Below are positions 23,390-33,472 of a stretch of DNA of 64,000 nt, in pieces. Source of the stretch: Bremia lactucae (lineage: Eukaryota > Oomycota > Peronosporomycetes > Peronosporales > Peronosporaceae); the NCBI RefSeq assembly GCF_004359215.1, contig NC_090628.1, forward strand, positions 1,330,800-1,394,799, in the 5' to 3' direction. The translations under genes and the position numbers were made by a program. Numbering within the stretch: the first letter of the stretch is position 1; each line of letters starts with the position of its first letter. The notes beneath the pieces are model-generated. The model was not told where the DNA came from. It saw only the letters and a list, made by a program, of their open reading frames with translations, and ran no database searches.

Positions 23390-24650
23390 AATGGCATCAG
23401 CTGTCACCTTGTGATCCCTTGAGAATCTATGTGCCTCATCACACAGATCTCAAGCTGATGCTCCCTCACGAGCTTCATGACGCGCCATCGAGTGGGCATC
23501 TGGGTCGTGGAAAGACATATTTAAAAGTGTCGAAAGAATTTTGGTGGCCACACCTATATCGATGGTTGGCAAACTATATTCGTTCTTGCGAATAGTTTCA
23601 GCGCATTAAGCCGCTCCATCCAGCAGTGCGCCATTGAAAATCCAACGGATTGTTGGAAGTCGGTAAGTTTGGAGTTCATGTTTGGCATGCCGCCCGACAC
23701 AAGGGTCGGACGGGGCTCGTCATCCTTGTAGACAGACTGGTGCATTTAGACCATGTAAAGCATTGATCATATGCAAGGAGGCAGCTTTCTTGTTCTAAAT
23801 CATAAATACCGACTACACGGGATGCCCGCCTCCATAGTATCGAACCCGGATTCAGTTCTTACGTATGTTTTTGGCGTCATGTGTTTGAGCTGCAATGTAG
23901 CAAGCTTCACATGTCGACTGCAGATCATCTCCAGACTGATTGCCAAACAGAACGTGCCGATTGGGTCGTAACGGATGTATTACGCACAATAGTGACTCCG
24001 AAAGAGCGGAGCAACAATTGTGTTCGCTATAAATAATAGTGTTTCACGCCAGTACGGGTGTGACACTATTTTATATAAACGGACTGCCCCATCCTCGGAC
24101 GCCAGCCTCGTGTGTGCGCAGACTGAGTCTTAGTGAGGGAGGGCCCCTCACTATACTCGGTGCAATGAAAAAAAGAGAGAGATAGTTTAAAAGCTTGCCC
24201 TCGTGACCCTGCCAGTTTCGCATTGGTAAAGATGTCAATAAGACTAAGTCCTATGACCGACTTCTCGACGGTGTCATAGGCGAGTTAATACAAAAAGCTT
24301 GCGCGAAGCCCAACGCTTTGTGGATGAGCGATTAGCCATCACATGAAAAGTCCGTGACGCGATGGCAAGCGCACAGGATAAACAAAAATAATGTGCTGAC
24401 CGAAATGGTCGCAAAAACAATATATGCTCTAATGTTGGGGATAAAGTGATATCAAGTACTGCTACTCTACCTAAAAATGCAATCTCTGTACTACCTGAAG
24501 GTACTAAGAAATTTTTGCCGCGTTTCGTCGGGCCGTTTACGGTGGTCGAAGAGGTTGGAGACCTAAATTATAGGCTCACCCTTCCCCGTATATAAATATG
24601 CACGCCGTATTTTACGTGGAGCGTCTGAAACGGTTGGTTGATCCAGAAGG
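23390..24650 (+). pseudogene. integrase and chromo-like C-terminus of element A
   Basis: An H2C2-type start ('SGHLGRGKTYLKVSKEFWWP') is at about 23490-23550. A degraded core follows near 23640-24000 (including 'LVDRLVHLDHVKH' and 'QTERADWVVTDVLRTI'). The C-terminal 'HAVFYVERLKRLV' at about 24600-24640 is the conserved end of oomycete gypsy integrases. Several stops interrupt it. The stretch 24650-25530 continues the element without a recognised domain. Element B lacks this whole section. Confidence 0.8.
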
Positions 24651-25530
24651 GATCACATACCCCCATCTGTTTGAGGAGACCGATGGTGACGCCGACTGTG
24701 AGTCGAGCGTCGATCTAGTGAGAGAGACAGGAATGGTGAGAAACTCTCAGCCGAATGACTCCTCCGACCATGATACGGACTTGGAGAGCGAGGGATATCA
24801 CGCGCGTATCCCTCAGCATCAACTTGTTCAAAAGGTCCAGCCAAAGTTTCAGCCTTTGGTAACCCTGGCGTTCCTTTGAGCGGACAACGTGAAGATCCGA
24901 AGTCAGTCACGAGACTTGATTTTCGAGATCCCCGATCCGTCGTTCAGCAGCGCTTATTGACTGCGACTGAATGGAAGCGGATAGGCTACCGCGAGTAGGT
25001 GGGCGAAATCGCCGGTCCTATCGGGCGCCACCTACACTGATGGATGCTACTGGGAACCAACGCTTCCTTGCTGAATAGTTGGTTGCCCACCGCTCCGTGC
25101 ATCCGAATCATCCAATTCTCATCCAGTGAAGAGGATACCCAAAGAGGTTTGACTTTTGGGAACCGGACGACGCGTTGCGCGTCGACGTACCGGGCCTGGG
25201 GTGTCTGCCTATGAGAAGGAGCACAATTGTCTCTCCGCTAGTTCCGTAAAGACTAACAGGAGCGGCGTGATGAGTAGAAACGGGGAGGGGGTAAAGTACC
25301 GCCCATGATTTTTTTCACACGCAAGCGAGCAAAATTAACTCGCTGCGAGCGTTGTTTCGCCACATTGGAATGTGGCTGAAAGTGGCGCAGGAATTCCACT
25401 TCGTATTGGTCGGTTGATTCGTTTGAATGCAACACGACCGGGATCGTGGAAACACGACCAAGTGATTTTCCCTGAGCCTTCTACGATCTATAGGTGCCAT
25501 TAAAATTATGTGCATCTAGAGTAGCGCGCT

Positions 25531-26191
25531 CTAGGAGCGACGCACTCGTTCCATCCAATTAAGACCATTCGAATGGAGGTCGCTCGGTAGTATACCACCA
25601 GTCCCATAGCCACGTTCAATGCGACTGGCTTTTGACACCGACTGGACACGCTCACGTGCCGTCGGTGAAGCTTTATGATCAGGCTCTTCTGCGTCAGACC
25701 CATTGTGAATGTTGGTCTGAACGGCAGGTGCTGTGATTCTACCCAACTGAGAAGCAGCTGCGCCTTTATGAATAGCGTTCTCATGAATATTTGCTGCGCT
25801 AGCTAGCGCAGACGACGAGACAGTTGCTTTGTTGATGTAAGGCAAGTTGACCTTCGCAACGTTGGGCGTCTTCATTATAAGAGCAACGGGTGAAGTTTGG
25901 ATGGGCAATAAAGGACCATCATCCTTCCTCATTTGCTCGCTGGGCTCATCACTATTACGAAGTGATGGCAGCGGTGTCGACTCATTGTAATCAGCAATGA
26001 GCGACGGATCTATATCCTCACTGCGCAAGTGAAATGGATTGTTCAGCCCAGTTAACAACAGCAGCGTCTGTCGGCGATGTAACTGGGACACTTGGTGCCG
26101 GATGCGTTTTATCGCTGCGCGTGCGCTTCGTGCGTGGTTGCGTGGGTGTCTTTGCAGACGATCCATCAGCTTTGCCCCTTTTTGGTGGCAT
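25531..26191 (-). CDS. antisense accessory ORF of gypsy element A
   Basis: The minus-strand start is ATG 26191 (MPPKRGKADGSSAKTPTQPR), 137 bp from the 3' LTR start. A frameshift near 26030-26040 moves the reading into a frame that stays open to 25531. The protein is basic at first, then Ser/Thr/Ala/Asp-rich, and shares several blocks with the antisense ORF of element B, for example 'DPSLIADYNESTPLPS', 'DDGPLLPIQTS' and 'TVSSSALASAAN'. I know no function for it. Its protein-level likeness in two otherwise degraded copies suggests it was a real product of the active element. Confidence 0.55.
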
Positions 26192-26327
26192 GTCAAGCGC
26201 CCGGGTAACTGCACACACTGGTCGCTAAAGAAGTACTAAAGCAGCGCGACGTAAGCGGCTCGCTGTTTATCTTTCCTTCCGTTGACGATCTTACAAAATG
26301 TAAATTCGTTCTTAGAAAGGGGGGTGG

Positions 26328-26636
26328 TGTAACGGGCTAAAGTTGCCCTATGTTACACAAACCCGTTAAGTTCACGTTATGTACTTAACGGGATGGTCAA
26401 TTACTTCATGTGAGTACTTAGACCTGCCACCTGGGTGTGATGCACAAAGTGATCCACCCTTGTATATGTGATGCGCGTAGGTGTATTAACATTGGAAGGG
26501 ATGACGGCTTGCTTCATCCGATATCCGAGGTATTCATAATGATACGCTCGCAACGTAGGGTTGTACATCTACAGAGGTGGCATCCACTTATTATTTAAAA
26601 GCAATTTATTTAATTCGATTAAATATAAATCAGTCT
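26328..26636 (+). repeat. 3' LTR of element A, truncated
   Basis: TGTAACGGGCTAAAG at 26328 follows a polypurine tract. The sequence is clearly diverged from the 5' LTR and stops matching after 'AATATAAATCAGTCTT' at 26636, where other DNA begins. The large divergence between the two LTRs contrasts with the identity of the 5' LTR to that of element B. Confidence 0.8.
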
Positions 26637-27080
26637 TAACTTAGTGAACACGCTAGACAAACGCTGCAACTTATAGCGTTCACCGAATACGGTCCGTTTC
26701 TCGAACCGTTCACGGAAAGCATTTATCATGTCAAGCCAGACCTCACCGCCTATGCTTTGCACATTCTGTACAAAAAAGGCTGTCCAAGCTTGAAACAAAG
26801 GTTTGACATCCTTTGCCCACTTAGAAGAGTACCCACCGCTGACGGAAAAAGGCATTGATGAAGGATTTCGTCTCAATTTAGCAAATAATTGCATGTTTCT
26901 TAAACTACATTGTGCTTTTTGTAAGCCGTTTACGGTATCCCAAGTGCTGCTCAGTTGCTATGTTGTAGCTTAAAGCTTCTATGGTAAATGGGGTTTCCTT
27001 GGCTAACCGACGGCAAAAAGTAATTACCAAGAACTTCTCGCCCATTTGGCCTGCCCTGTTGCTACACCTAACTGAAAAAA
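26637..27080 (-). pseudogene. unidentified minus-strand coding relic
   Basis: Two protein-like stretches run on the minus strand: 'GQMGEKFLVITFCRRLAKE' with 'FTIEALSYNIATEQHLGY' (about 27055-26940), then 'GGYSSKWAKDVKPLFQAW' and 'GGEVWLDMINAFRERF' (about 26840-26690). Stops separate them. Composition is that of a folded protein, not a shadow frame. I do not recognise the family. It begins exactly where the 3' LTR of element A is broken off, so it belongs to an older or later insertion. Confidence 0.35.
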
Positions 27081-27091
27081 GCTTTTCAAAA

Positions 27092-27166
27092 GGTTTAATT
27101 ATATCAAATACCGCTTTCTTCTTAAAAACATTGTAAGAAGAAAGCGGTATTTAATATAATTAAACC
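27092..27166. repeat. large hairpin, 32-nt arms
   Basis: Arms 27092-27123 and 27135-27166 are reverse complements with one mismatch around an 11-nt loop (AAAAACATTGT). The hairpin stands just before the mitochondrial-type insert. Confidence 0.9.
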
Positions 27167-27214
27167 GAATTATCTCGGGACGGGACTCAGCGGAACAACT
27201 AAATTATTTAGGGG

Positions 27215-27655
27215 TGGGCGATTTTTATTAGATAATATGTTTTTTATTTTTAAATTTGAATAAATATTATTTTCAATATTTAAGCATACTAAATTTATTT
27301 TTTTAAAATAACTTAATTCTTTAATTAAATAAAAATTATCATCACCATAAATTAGTATTTCTCCTTGAGGTTATCATTTGAGATTTTAATGGAAATTATA
27401 AATTTATTATGAAAAAAGGGGATTGATGAAAAATCAATCCTTAAATCGCCCCTTCAAAAATTTGTTGAAAACGTGTTGGAATAAATTTAAATTTTATACG
27501 TGTATAAATATATAAATAACTTAAACCTATTATTAAAATTAAAGAAGCGTTGGTAAAAATAAAAGGTATTTGAAAAATAGGTAAAATTTCAAATTGTTCT
27601 AAAAGGCCAAACATAAAAATTTCGACCATATGGAAGATTTGAAAACCTAAATTTT
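27215..27655 (-). pseudogene. atp6: nuclear mitochondrial insert (NUMT) with 5' end of atp6
   Basis: The base composition drops sharply to very AT-rich. On the minus strand ATG 27629 opens 62 codons resembling the N-terminus of mitochondrial ATP synthase subunit a: 'LLEQFEILPIFQIPFIFTNA', a hydrophobic segment, then 'FIPTRFQQIFEGAI', ending in a stop at 27441. The family protein is about 240 residues, so this is only its beginning. A small hairpin (GGATTGAT..ATCAATCC, 27420-27440) follows. A second mitochondrial-style frame ('ILIYGDDNFYLIKELSYF' and on) covers about 27375-27229; I cannot name it. With the wrong neighbours and no rest of the gene, it is not functional. Confidence 0.7.
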
Positions 27656-27709
27656 GTCACCCGAACGCCTGCAAGATGCATTCTGTCTTGCATTTAATTG
27701 ATACAACAC

Positions 27710-27755
27710 ATCAAGTTCCCCGAAAACATTTTGTATTGTTTTCGGGGAACTTGAT
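27710..27755. repeat. perfect hairpin, 19-nt arms
   Basis: Arms 27710-27728 and 27737-27755 are exact reverse complements (ATCAAGTTCCCCGAAAACA and its complement) around an 8-nt loop. It lies just after the NUMT. The rest of 27656-28084 has no supported feature. Confidence 0.9.
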
Positions 27756-28084
27756 ATGATAAGATCTATAATACGATCAGAAGCGTTGATTCACAAACTC
27801 CGGCCCGTGAGCGATATTGGTTTTGAGTTAAACCGATAATGGTACTTATAGACCAAAATGACACTATTTTGGGGTGGTGTCACACAATTTTTTCCAAAGG
27901 AAAGAAGTATATTTTTGTTTTTTTCATAATCTCTTTAAAGCAAATATCAGGAATTTCATTATCCTTTGAACCTATGTAGCCGAGACATTTGGTACGGATG
28001 TTGCTAGTCTGAAGCACAGTCGCCTTAAGAGCGTACATATGGGCAAGAGTCACGTAGCTCGAAGCCATTCTCTTAGAAGTCATT

Positions 28085-28255
28085 GGCAGTGTAGGCGGGT
28101 GTAACTATAGCAGCCACGCTCTACTTACGAGCACACCTTTAGGCACAGTGAGGTGTTTGGTGGGCGCCTGAGCGACCTTACCCAAAAATGTAAGTACCTT
28201 ATTACAAGTGTCGTCACGGAAGCGGTAATCCGGCTTAACATGCGCACTGAGTCGG
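28085..28255 (-). repeat. fragment of an A-type gypsy LTR end and leader
   Basis: On the minus strand this resembles the end of LTR A and its leader: GTGACGACAC..AAGTAC, then 'GGTCGC..GCGCCCACCA' and 'CCTCACTG'. Identity is low and both ends are indistinct. Confidence 0.45.
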
Positions 28256-28259
28256 GCGA

Positions 28260-28480
28260 TGACGGTGACTTGGACCAGTCACCTACAATGGTGTAGCAGG
28301 TGACTTGTCACCGTCACCTGCAATGTCATCGACAGATGAAATGGTCCAGTCACCTCCAATGGAAGTAGGAGTGACGTATTCCCCACAGTAGACTCATTAG
28401 CATCTATCAGCTGCACTGATCCGTGCAGCTACCAGCTTTGCGGCCTCACGGGCCACGCGCACAGATTTATTTGTCGCCAT
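28260..28480 (-). pseudogene. antisense ORF start of gypsy family D
   Basis: ATG 28480 on the minus strand, 144 bp from the LTR at 28624, opens 'MATNKSVRVAREAAKLVAAR' and soon meets stops. The related plus-strand frame at 58682 starts 'MVIKAVHVAYEAANLAAIRL'. Both stand just inside the 3' LTR of a D-type element in antisense. Further down, repeats of CCAGTCACCTNCAATGG blur the frame. Confidence 0.45.
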
Positions 28481-28623
28481 GTTGATTTTGGTCAAAATTA
28501 ATAATGCAAATAAAGTCTGTATTTTGACTAAAACGAATAATGCAAAATTACAGGGAAATACGTAATTTAATTTGTTGTCACCCTTCATCAGTCACTATAG
28601 TGGCTGTTGGTTAACGGGGGGGC

Positions 28624-29115
28624 TGTAACGGGGTGTCCCGTAACATAAGTATTATTTCGTATAAGAGGAATAAGAAATATGTTTTCCTATGAGAGGAAAT
28701 AAATAAAGAACAAAATTACTTTCCTTGATAATTTTGACTTAAAACGTTCCAATCTTACCAAATTTGAAAACATTGATGCAATAAGACACTAGCTCTTTTG
28801 ATTGGTTGATTTTAGCCTAATCCAATCCCGCCAATCGATAAAAGACACGATTGTGCAATGCGGAAGGAGGCGCCAAACTTAGTTTGCTATTAAGATAATA
28901 AGTTCAGTAGTAGATAGAAGATCGTTACGTAGGAAACTAAATATATTATTACAATTGTACTTTTCTCTATTCTAAAGCCTTAGTCTAGACTTTTAAGCTA
29001 AAGACCTCAGCTTCATAAGAAACCTTCCTCTGTACCTTTGTGTACGTGAAGTTTCGAGGCACCTCACCTATAACTGTAATCAGTGTTATGTTAAAAGTAG
29101 TACTGCCCTGTTACA
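28624..29115 (+). repeat. LTR of gypsy family D (solo)
   Basis: The 492-bp sequence runs from TGTAACGGGG at 28624 to CCCTGTTACA at 29115, with terminal inverted repeats. Inner blocks 'GAAGATCGTTACGTAGGAA' and 'TACGTGAAGTTTCGAGGCACC' recur in minus orientation at 58290-58560 and 60850-61130. No matching second LTR is adjacent, so it is a solo LTR or the 3' end of a deleted element. I could not find a clear 5-bp target duplication. Confidence 0.8.
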
Positions 29116-29229
29116 CCCTTGGACATGGGGTACGTCTTCATCTTAAACACCCAAAATAAGTGATTCGACCCGTCGAAGCGCTCCATATTGAACGTGTTGT
29201 CCAAACTTGGGCTCATAGCCTTTTAATAA

Positions 29230-29690
29230 GAAGAATTAGACGAAAACGACTTCAAGTCAAAGATGCAACACTTAAAGTGAATTAGTTTAAGGTCCTTAGT
29301 TTGCAAACTGCTTGCTACTCCTAAGCCTAACTCTAGTAACTTAACAATGGCTCAACACATCTCAATGAATATTATTGGCCAATCCCAGTATGGATCATAT
29401 ACTTATCATACTTCTATCCTGGTCTTAAACAACCGTTGTGACAATTATATCAGTTTTAATGTAAGCCCTAGAAACAATAAAAAACATGGCGGAGAACGTA
29501 ACTCGGTGGGGCGAAGCCTGGTTAACCCCAAACGCCAGTAACCGGTTTCAACTTTTCCATTGTGGGAAACCCGCGCCAAGATGTGGCACGCCTGCCCACA
29601 TACTAACCACTTGAGCTTCAATGCGATTACCATCGCAATATCTTTTTAATGCATTCACGCAAGACAAGTATGTACACATGCACGGAATGC
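29230..29690 (-). repeat. tRNA-like dispersed repeat, copy 1
   Basis: The minus strand matches 54345-54785 over about 440 bp with many substitutions. Near its 5' part lies a tRNA-like block: GCTCAAGTGGTTAG (A-box region), then GTGGGCAGGCGTGCCAC, then GCGGGTTTCCCAC (decayed B box). It continues with 'TTGAAACCGGTTACTGG' and ends near 'CTAAGGACCTTAAA..ATTCACTTT'. This looks like a tRNA-derived short interspersed element or a larger repeat that contains one. Confidence 0.6.
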
Positions 29691-29906
29691 ATCATCTTCG
29701 GTAGTAATTTCACCAGCTGCGCATGCTTCAAATGGCTCACCCTTCCCCGCGAACAGCCCATCCAGCAGCAGCCAAAATGACTCCCCCCGAGTACAATTTT
29801 CACCGCTCTCATGCCCCAGCCACTGTGCAACAGGCGTAAGCAATGATAACCCATCACCAACTTGAGGCGCACCATTGAGCAAGGCAAGTGAATTAATCAA
29901 CCACAT
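29655..29906 (-). CDS. 84-codon ORF, unknown, overlaps the tRNA-like repeat
   Basis: ATG 29906 to a stop at 29655 encodes 83 residues ('MWLINSLALLNGAPQVGDGL' to 'ACVHTCLA') with a balanced composition. The last codons overlap the 5' end of the repeat copy, and the copy at 54345 keeps part of the same reading (EGDAIDACVHICLH). It may be a fragment of a transposon-encoded or host gene. I do not recognise it. Confidence 0.3.
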   Translation of the reverse strand: MWLINSLALLNGAPQVGDGLSLLTPVAQWLGHESGENCTRGESFWLLLDGLFAGKGEPFEACAAGEITTEDDAFRACVHTCLA

Positions 29907-30082
29907 TGCAGCTCAGATAAAAGGTTGTCTATATTAATGATACAAGAGTTTTCTTATCTATATGGCTAACTGTATGTACTATGCTGTACTATTTTTAAGT
30001 ACTTTTTGTCTGGAAACCATAGTCTTTCCAGAAAATTTCTTAATAAGTTGGGAGTCTGAAATTACTTAAGCGAAAGTATTGT

Positions 30083-30506
30083 AGCGGAGCTGCCTCGCTC
30101 CTAAAGTCAGAGGAAGACTTTCAGACTCAGAAAGTCACTTAGTTCTATTGAACTAATGGGTTTAACATTTCAGGGAGTCGTACAAGCTATTAAAGCTTAG
30201 GGAATCCTAGTTCAAGGGATTCAGGGGTTCGTAGAACCAAGTGGCAACTAGTGCCCAAGAGCAAATACCTTACAAAGGCTTCTATCTCTTACAGCCAATG
30301 CGCAAGCATTAGGAAGGCACTTAACGCTTTAAGATCAAAAGGGGAACTGAACTTTATTTAATTATTTAAATCTAAAAACCTTACCCTAGCTAATTAGAAT
30401 AGATTCTGGCCGCCAGTTTATATCTGGCGGCGACCACATTTATTACTCATAATAAATGGGATTTAAGTAACTAACTATTTTAGAATTAGATAATAGGGTT
30501 AAAAAA
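30083..30506 (+). repeat. LTR of gypsy family C, 5'-truncated, plus leader start (copy C2)
   Basis: The C-specific half of the LTR (GTAGCGGAGCTGCCTCGCTCC... to CCAGTTTATATCTGGCGGCGACCAC) is present; the U3 shared with family A is missing. The leader continues with GTACCACAACAACGGTT into the gag below. A run of C (about 30549-30560) lies in the leader. Confidence 0.75.
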
Positions 30507-30662
30507 ATGTACCACAACAACGGTTCTCCAACCGATGTGTGCCCCATTACCCCCCCCCCCATCAGACTGTTGACACCGAGTGACAACATTCGCTACATTT
30601 CATCTTTGAGGTTGGAACCTAAACAGCTAACCGTTTGGTTGTGTTTTCAATTCCTTTGTCTA

Positions 30663-31468
30663 ATGACAATCAAGCGTGAGTCACAGACTCTGAGCACCTT
30701 CCTCGACGATGAGGGAACGGTGGACTTTAAAAGTCACTCTCAATCAGAGGAGGAGGAAAAAGAGCGGCGTTCGCTCACGCCTTCTCCTCCGGACGAACGT
30801 CGGCGAGCCCCGAATCCGTTTCCAGAAATGGTGCCGCTGATGTCTTAACTGCATTGAGCAGGACACGGGACCCTGAGTCCAACATCATTACGAATCCGCT
30901 CGATGAAGAGCAATAGCAGATAATCCTCATAGAGGAAAGAGCTCGTCGTCGAGCTGCCGAAATACGGAAAAGCTAAGGCTCATAGTGAATATAGATTCAC
31001 TCCGCTTAGTGCGGACGAGCGCCTCAAAGAGATAGCGGGTCATAGCTTAGCCATCTGGATCTGTGCTGACCCAGCGAGGACGCCGGAGGAGATCGCTGCT
31101 CGCGACGCTCTTCATGAGCAATACCTTACGCCGAAGGTAATGACGCGAAGCCAGTATCTGACGCGTTTACGTGAACAAGCCCGTGGGGCTTCGGTGACCA
31201 CCATGAGGGAAATTCCGATCGTTTTGTTTCCAAACGAAACAAGGAGTGAATTAAAGTCTCATTTGAGAACAGGGTCTACCGGGCCCGCCGACTTCGTAAT
31301 ATTTGGAATATCAGAGAGTCTGCGGTGTGGAACAGAAGCTTCGCTTCGATTTCGCTAAGCTTAAGGCCAAAGGCCAACTATGTTCGGCATTGATGGCACA
31401 AAACGAAGAAAGGCCTAGCCGATATTTTGGTGCTTTGTTTGACCGACCCAGTGTTCTACGTTGGCTTG
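30663..31468 (+). pseudogene. gag N-terminus of gypsy family C, plus-strand copy
   Basis: ATG 30663 opens 'MTIKRESQTLSTFLDDEG', an acidic Ser/Glu-rich start, then 'RRAPNPFPEMVPLMS' and a stop. Reading resumes in 'RFTPLSADERLKEIAGHSLA', 'DPARTPEEIAARDALHEQYL' and 'MTRSQYLTRLREQARGASVT' (about 30990-31200). It ends in 'RPSRYFGALFD' at about 31440 and is cut at 31468, where the minus-strand copy begins. Assigned to gag by its place after the LTR and its composition. Confidence 0.6.
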
Positions 31469-32895
31469 CTTAAAATGCCATATCGGGACCCTTCCTACGT
31501 GGACTTGAAGGCGCTTGCGACGAGACAGGCGGTCGTGCCGCAGATTGCTGCATCCCCACCAGGATGTCCAGCTGGCCCTCTAAACGTAGCTGCTGACGCT
31601 CCGGCGTTGAAAGACGGTCCCGAACCGCCTCAAAATAGCTTTCAGCCCGATCAAGGACCTCACGAGGAATTTGCACCTCGTGCTGTAGAGCATCAAAAAC
31701 TTCCGCCCAAATTTCTGCTCCCTCCGGCGCTGCTTGATCCGCGGGGGAACCTTCAGTTTCATGTGGAGAAACTTTTGAAGCGACGTCGTCGTAAGGGTCA
31801 ATACCAGTATCTAGTGAAGCGGCTAGAGACCGTCTTTCACGCCGGAGGTCAGCACCTACGGCAAGAGGGCCAGCACGACATCACGGTGGGGAGCACCAAG
31901 CTCAGAGCCAACTCGCGTCAAAAGCGCCTTCAACCACTAGAAGGGGAACGAGATGGCACTATAACCAAGCCAACGTAGAACAATGGGACGATCAAACAAA
32001 GCACCAAAATATCGGCTAGGCCTTTCTTCGTTTTGTGCCATAAATGCCGAACATAATTGGCCTTTGGCCTTAAGCTTAGCGAAATCGAAGCGAAGCTTCT
32101 GTTCCACACCGCAGACTCTCTGATATTCCAAATATTACGAAGTCGGCGGGCCCGGTAGACCCTGTTCTCAAATGAGACTTTAATTCACTCCTTGTTTCGT
32201 TTGGAAACAAAACGATCGGAATTTCCCTCATGGTGGTCACCGAAGCCCCACGGGCTTGTTCACGCAAACGCGTCAGATACTGGCTTCGCGTCATTACCTT
32301 TGTCGTAAGGTATTGCTCATGAAGAGCGTCGCGGGCAGCGATCTCCTCCGGCGTCCTCACCGGGTCATCAGAGATCTGGCACCGGAGATCCACATGCCCA
32401 AGCTGTGACCCGCTATCTCTTCGAGACGCTCGTCCGCACTAAGCGGAGTGAATCTATATTTACTATGAGCTGTAGCTTTCGCTGTCTCAGCAGCCCGACG
32501 ACGAGCTCTTTCTTCTATGAGGATTATCCGCTCTTACTCTTCATCGAGCGGATTCGTAATGATGTTGGACTCAGAGATCCGTGTCCTGCTCAATGCAGTT
32601 AATATATCAGCGGCACCACGTTCTGGGAACGGATTCGGGGCCGCCGACGTTCATCCGGAGGAGAAGGCGTGAGAGAGTGACGCTCTTTCTCCTCCTCTGA
32701 TGATGAAGAGTGACTTTCAAAGTCCACCATTCTCTCATCGTCGAGGAAGGTGCTAAGAGTCTATGACTCACGTTTGGCTGTCATAAGACAAAGGAATAAA
32801 AAACACAACCGAACGGTTAGCTGTTTAGGTTCCAACCTCAAAGAGAAAATGAAGCGAATGTTGTCACTCGGTGACAACAGTCTGATGGGGGAGGG
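31469..32895 (-). pseudogene. gag of gypsy family C, minus-strand copy
   Basis: 31968-32895 is the inverted counterpart of 30545-31468 and encodes the same gag parts on the minus strand ('MTRSQYLTRLREQARGASVT' is again intact, ATG near 32285). 31469-31967 continues the same minus-strand gag downstream ('MQIPREVLDRAESYFEAVRD', 'KLKVPPRIKQRRREQKFG'). Single-base changes between the arms show they are not a fresh copy. The upstream LTR of this copy is probably the minus LTR at 38376-39028, with element B in between. Confidence 0.6.
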
Positions 32896-33472
32896 TGTAA
32901 CGGGATAAAGTTGCCTTAACGTTACACAGTCCCCGTTAAGTATACTTGGTGTACTTAAGGGGATGGTCAATTGCTAAATTAAAGTAATTAGACCCAGCAT
33001 TCGGGTGTGATTTACATATTTGACCAACCCTTGTAAATGTGATGCACGTAGGGTGCATTCACATTAGGAGCGATGACGGCTAGTGTCATCCGTTACGCGA
33101 GGAATCTAAAAAGATACGCTCGCAATACATAATAAGTGTTATCTATAGAGATGACATTTTGATTGGAAAAAATAGGTATTTATATTTAATGCGATTAAAT
33201 ATAAATTAGTCTGAAAACTACTTTCTTCTTGGTAAGTTCGTACGACGAGCGGTATTACCGCTCCCGTGACGACACTTAACCAAAGTACTAAGTGCGTTGG
33301 GTGAGGTCGCTAACGCGCCCACCACAACTACCTCACTGCACGCAAGAGAAGCTAGTTAAACCGCTAGGGTGTGCATCTAAGTTGAGCGTGGCCGCATTAC
33401 GACGTGCCCGCCTACATTTTGTAGCACTTGAAATCCTTCCCACGACCCGCATTTCTGCGTGTGTACGTGAGG

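Larger units (their letters stand above)
19068..26636 (+). mobile_element. Ty3/gypsy element A, degraded, both LTRs present
   Basis: The 5' LTR starts TGTAACGGG at 19068. The 3' LTR starts at 26328, directly after a polypurine tract (AGAAAGGGGGGTGG, 26314-26327), and is cut off at about 26636. In between lie gag, zinc knuckle, aspartic protease, RT/RNase H, integrase and an integrase C-terminal/chromo-like end, all broken by stops and frameshifts, then a long antisense ORF before the 3' LTR. About 350 bp of the RT N-terminus present in element B (around 35762-36118) is missing here near 22150. A SINE is inserted at 21386-21595. The protease-RT-RNase H-integrase order is that of Ty3/gypsy. It is inactive. 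Confidence 0.9.

Noticed and set aside
28260..28380. CRISPR-like short repeats (CCAGTCACCTNCAATGG repeated)
   Set aside because: Only two or three imperfect units without regular spacers, in a eukaryotic repeat relic.
31427..31978. Plus-strand ORF of 183 codons in the spacer of the inverted gag pair
   Set aside because: It is the complement of minus-strand gag (EVLDRAESYFEAVRD, PPRIKQRRREQKFG), and its N-terminal part crosses the junction.
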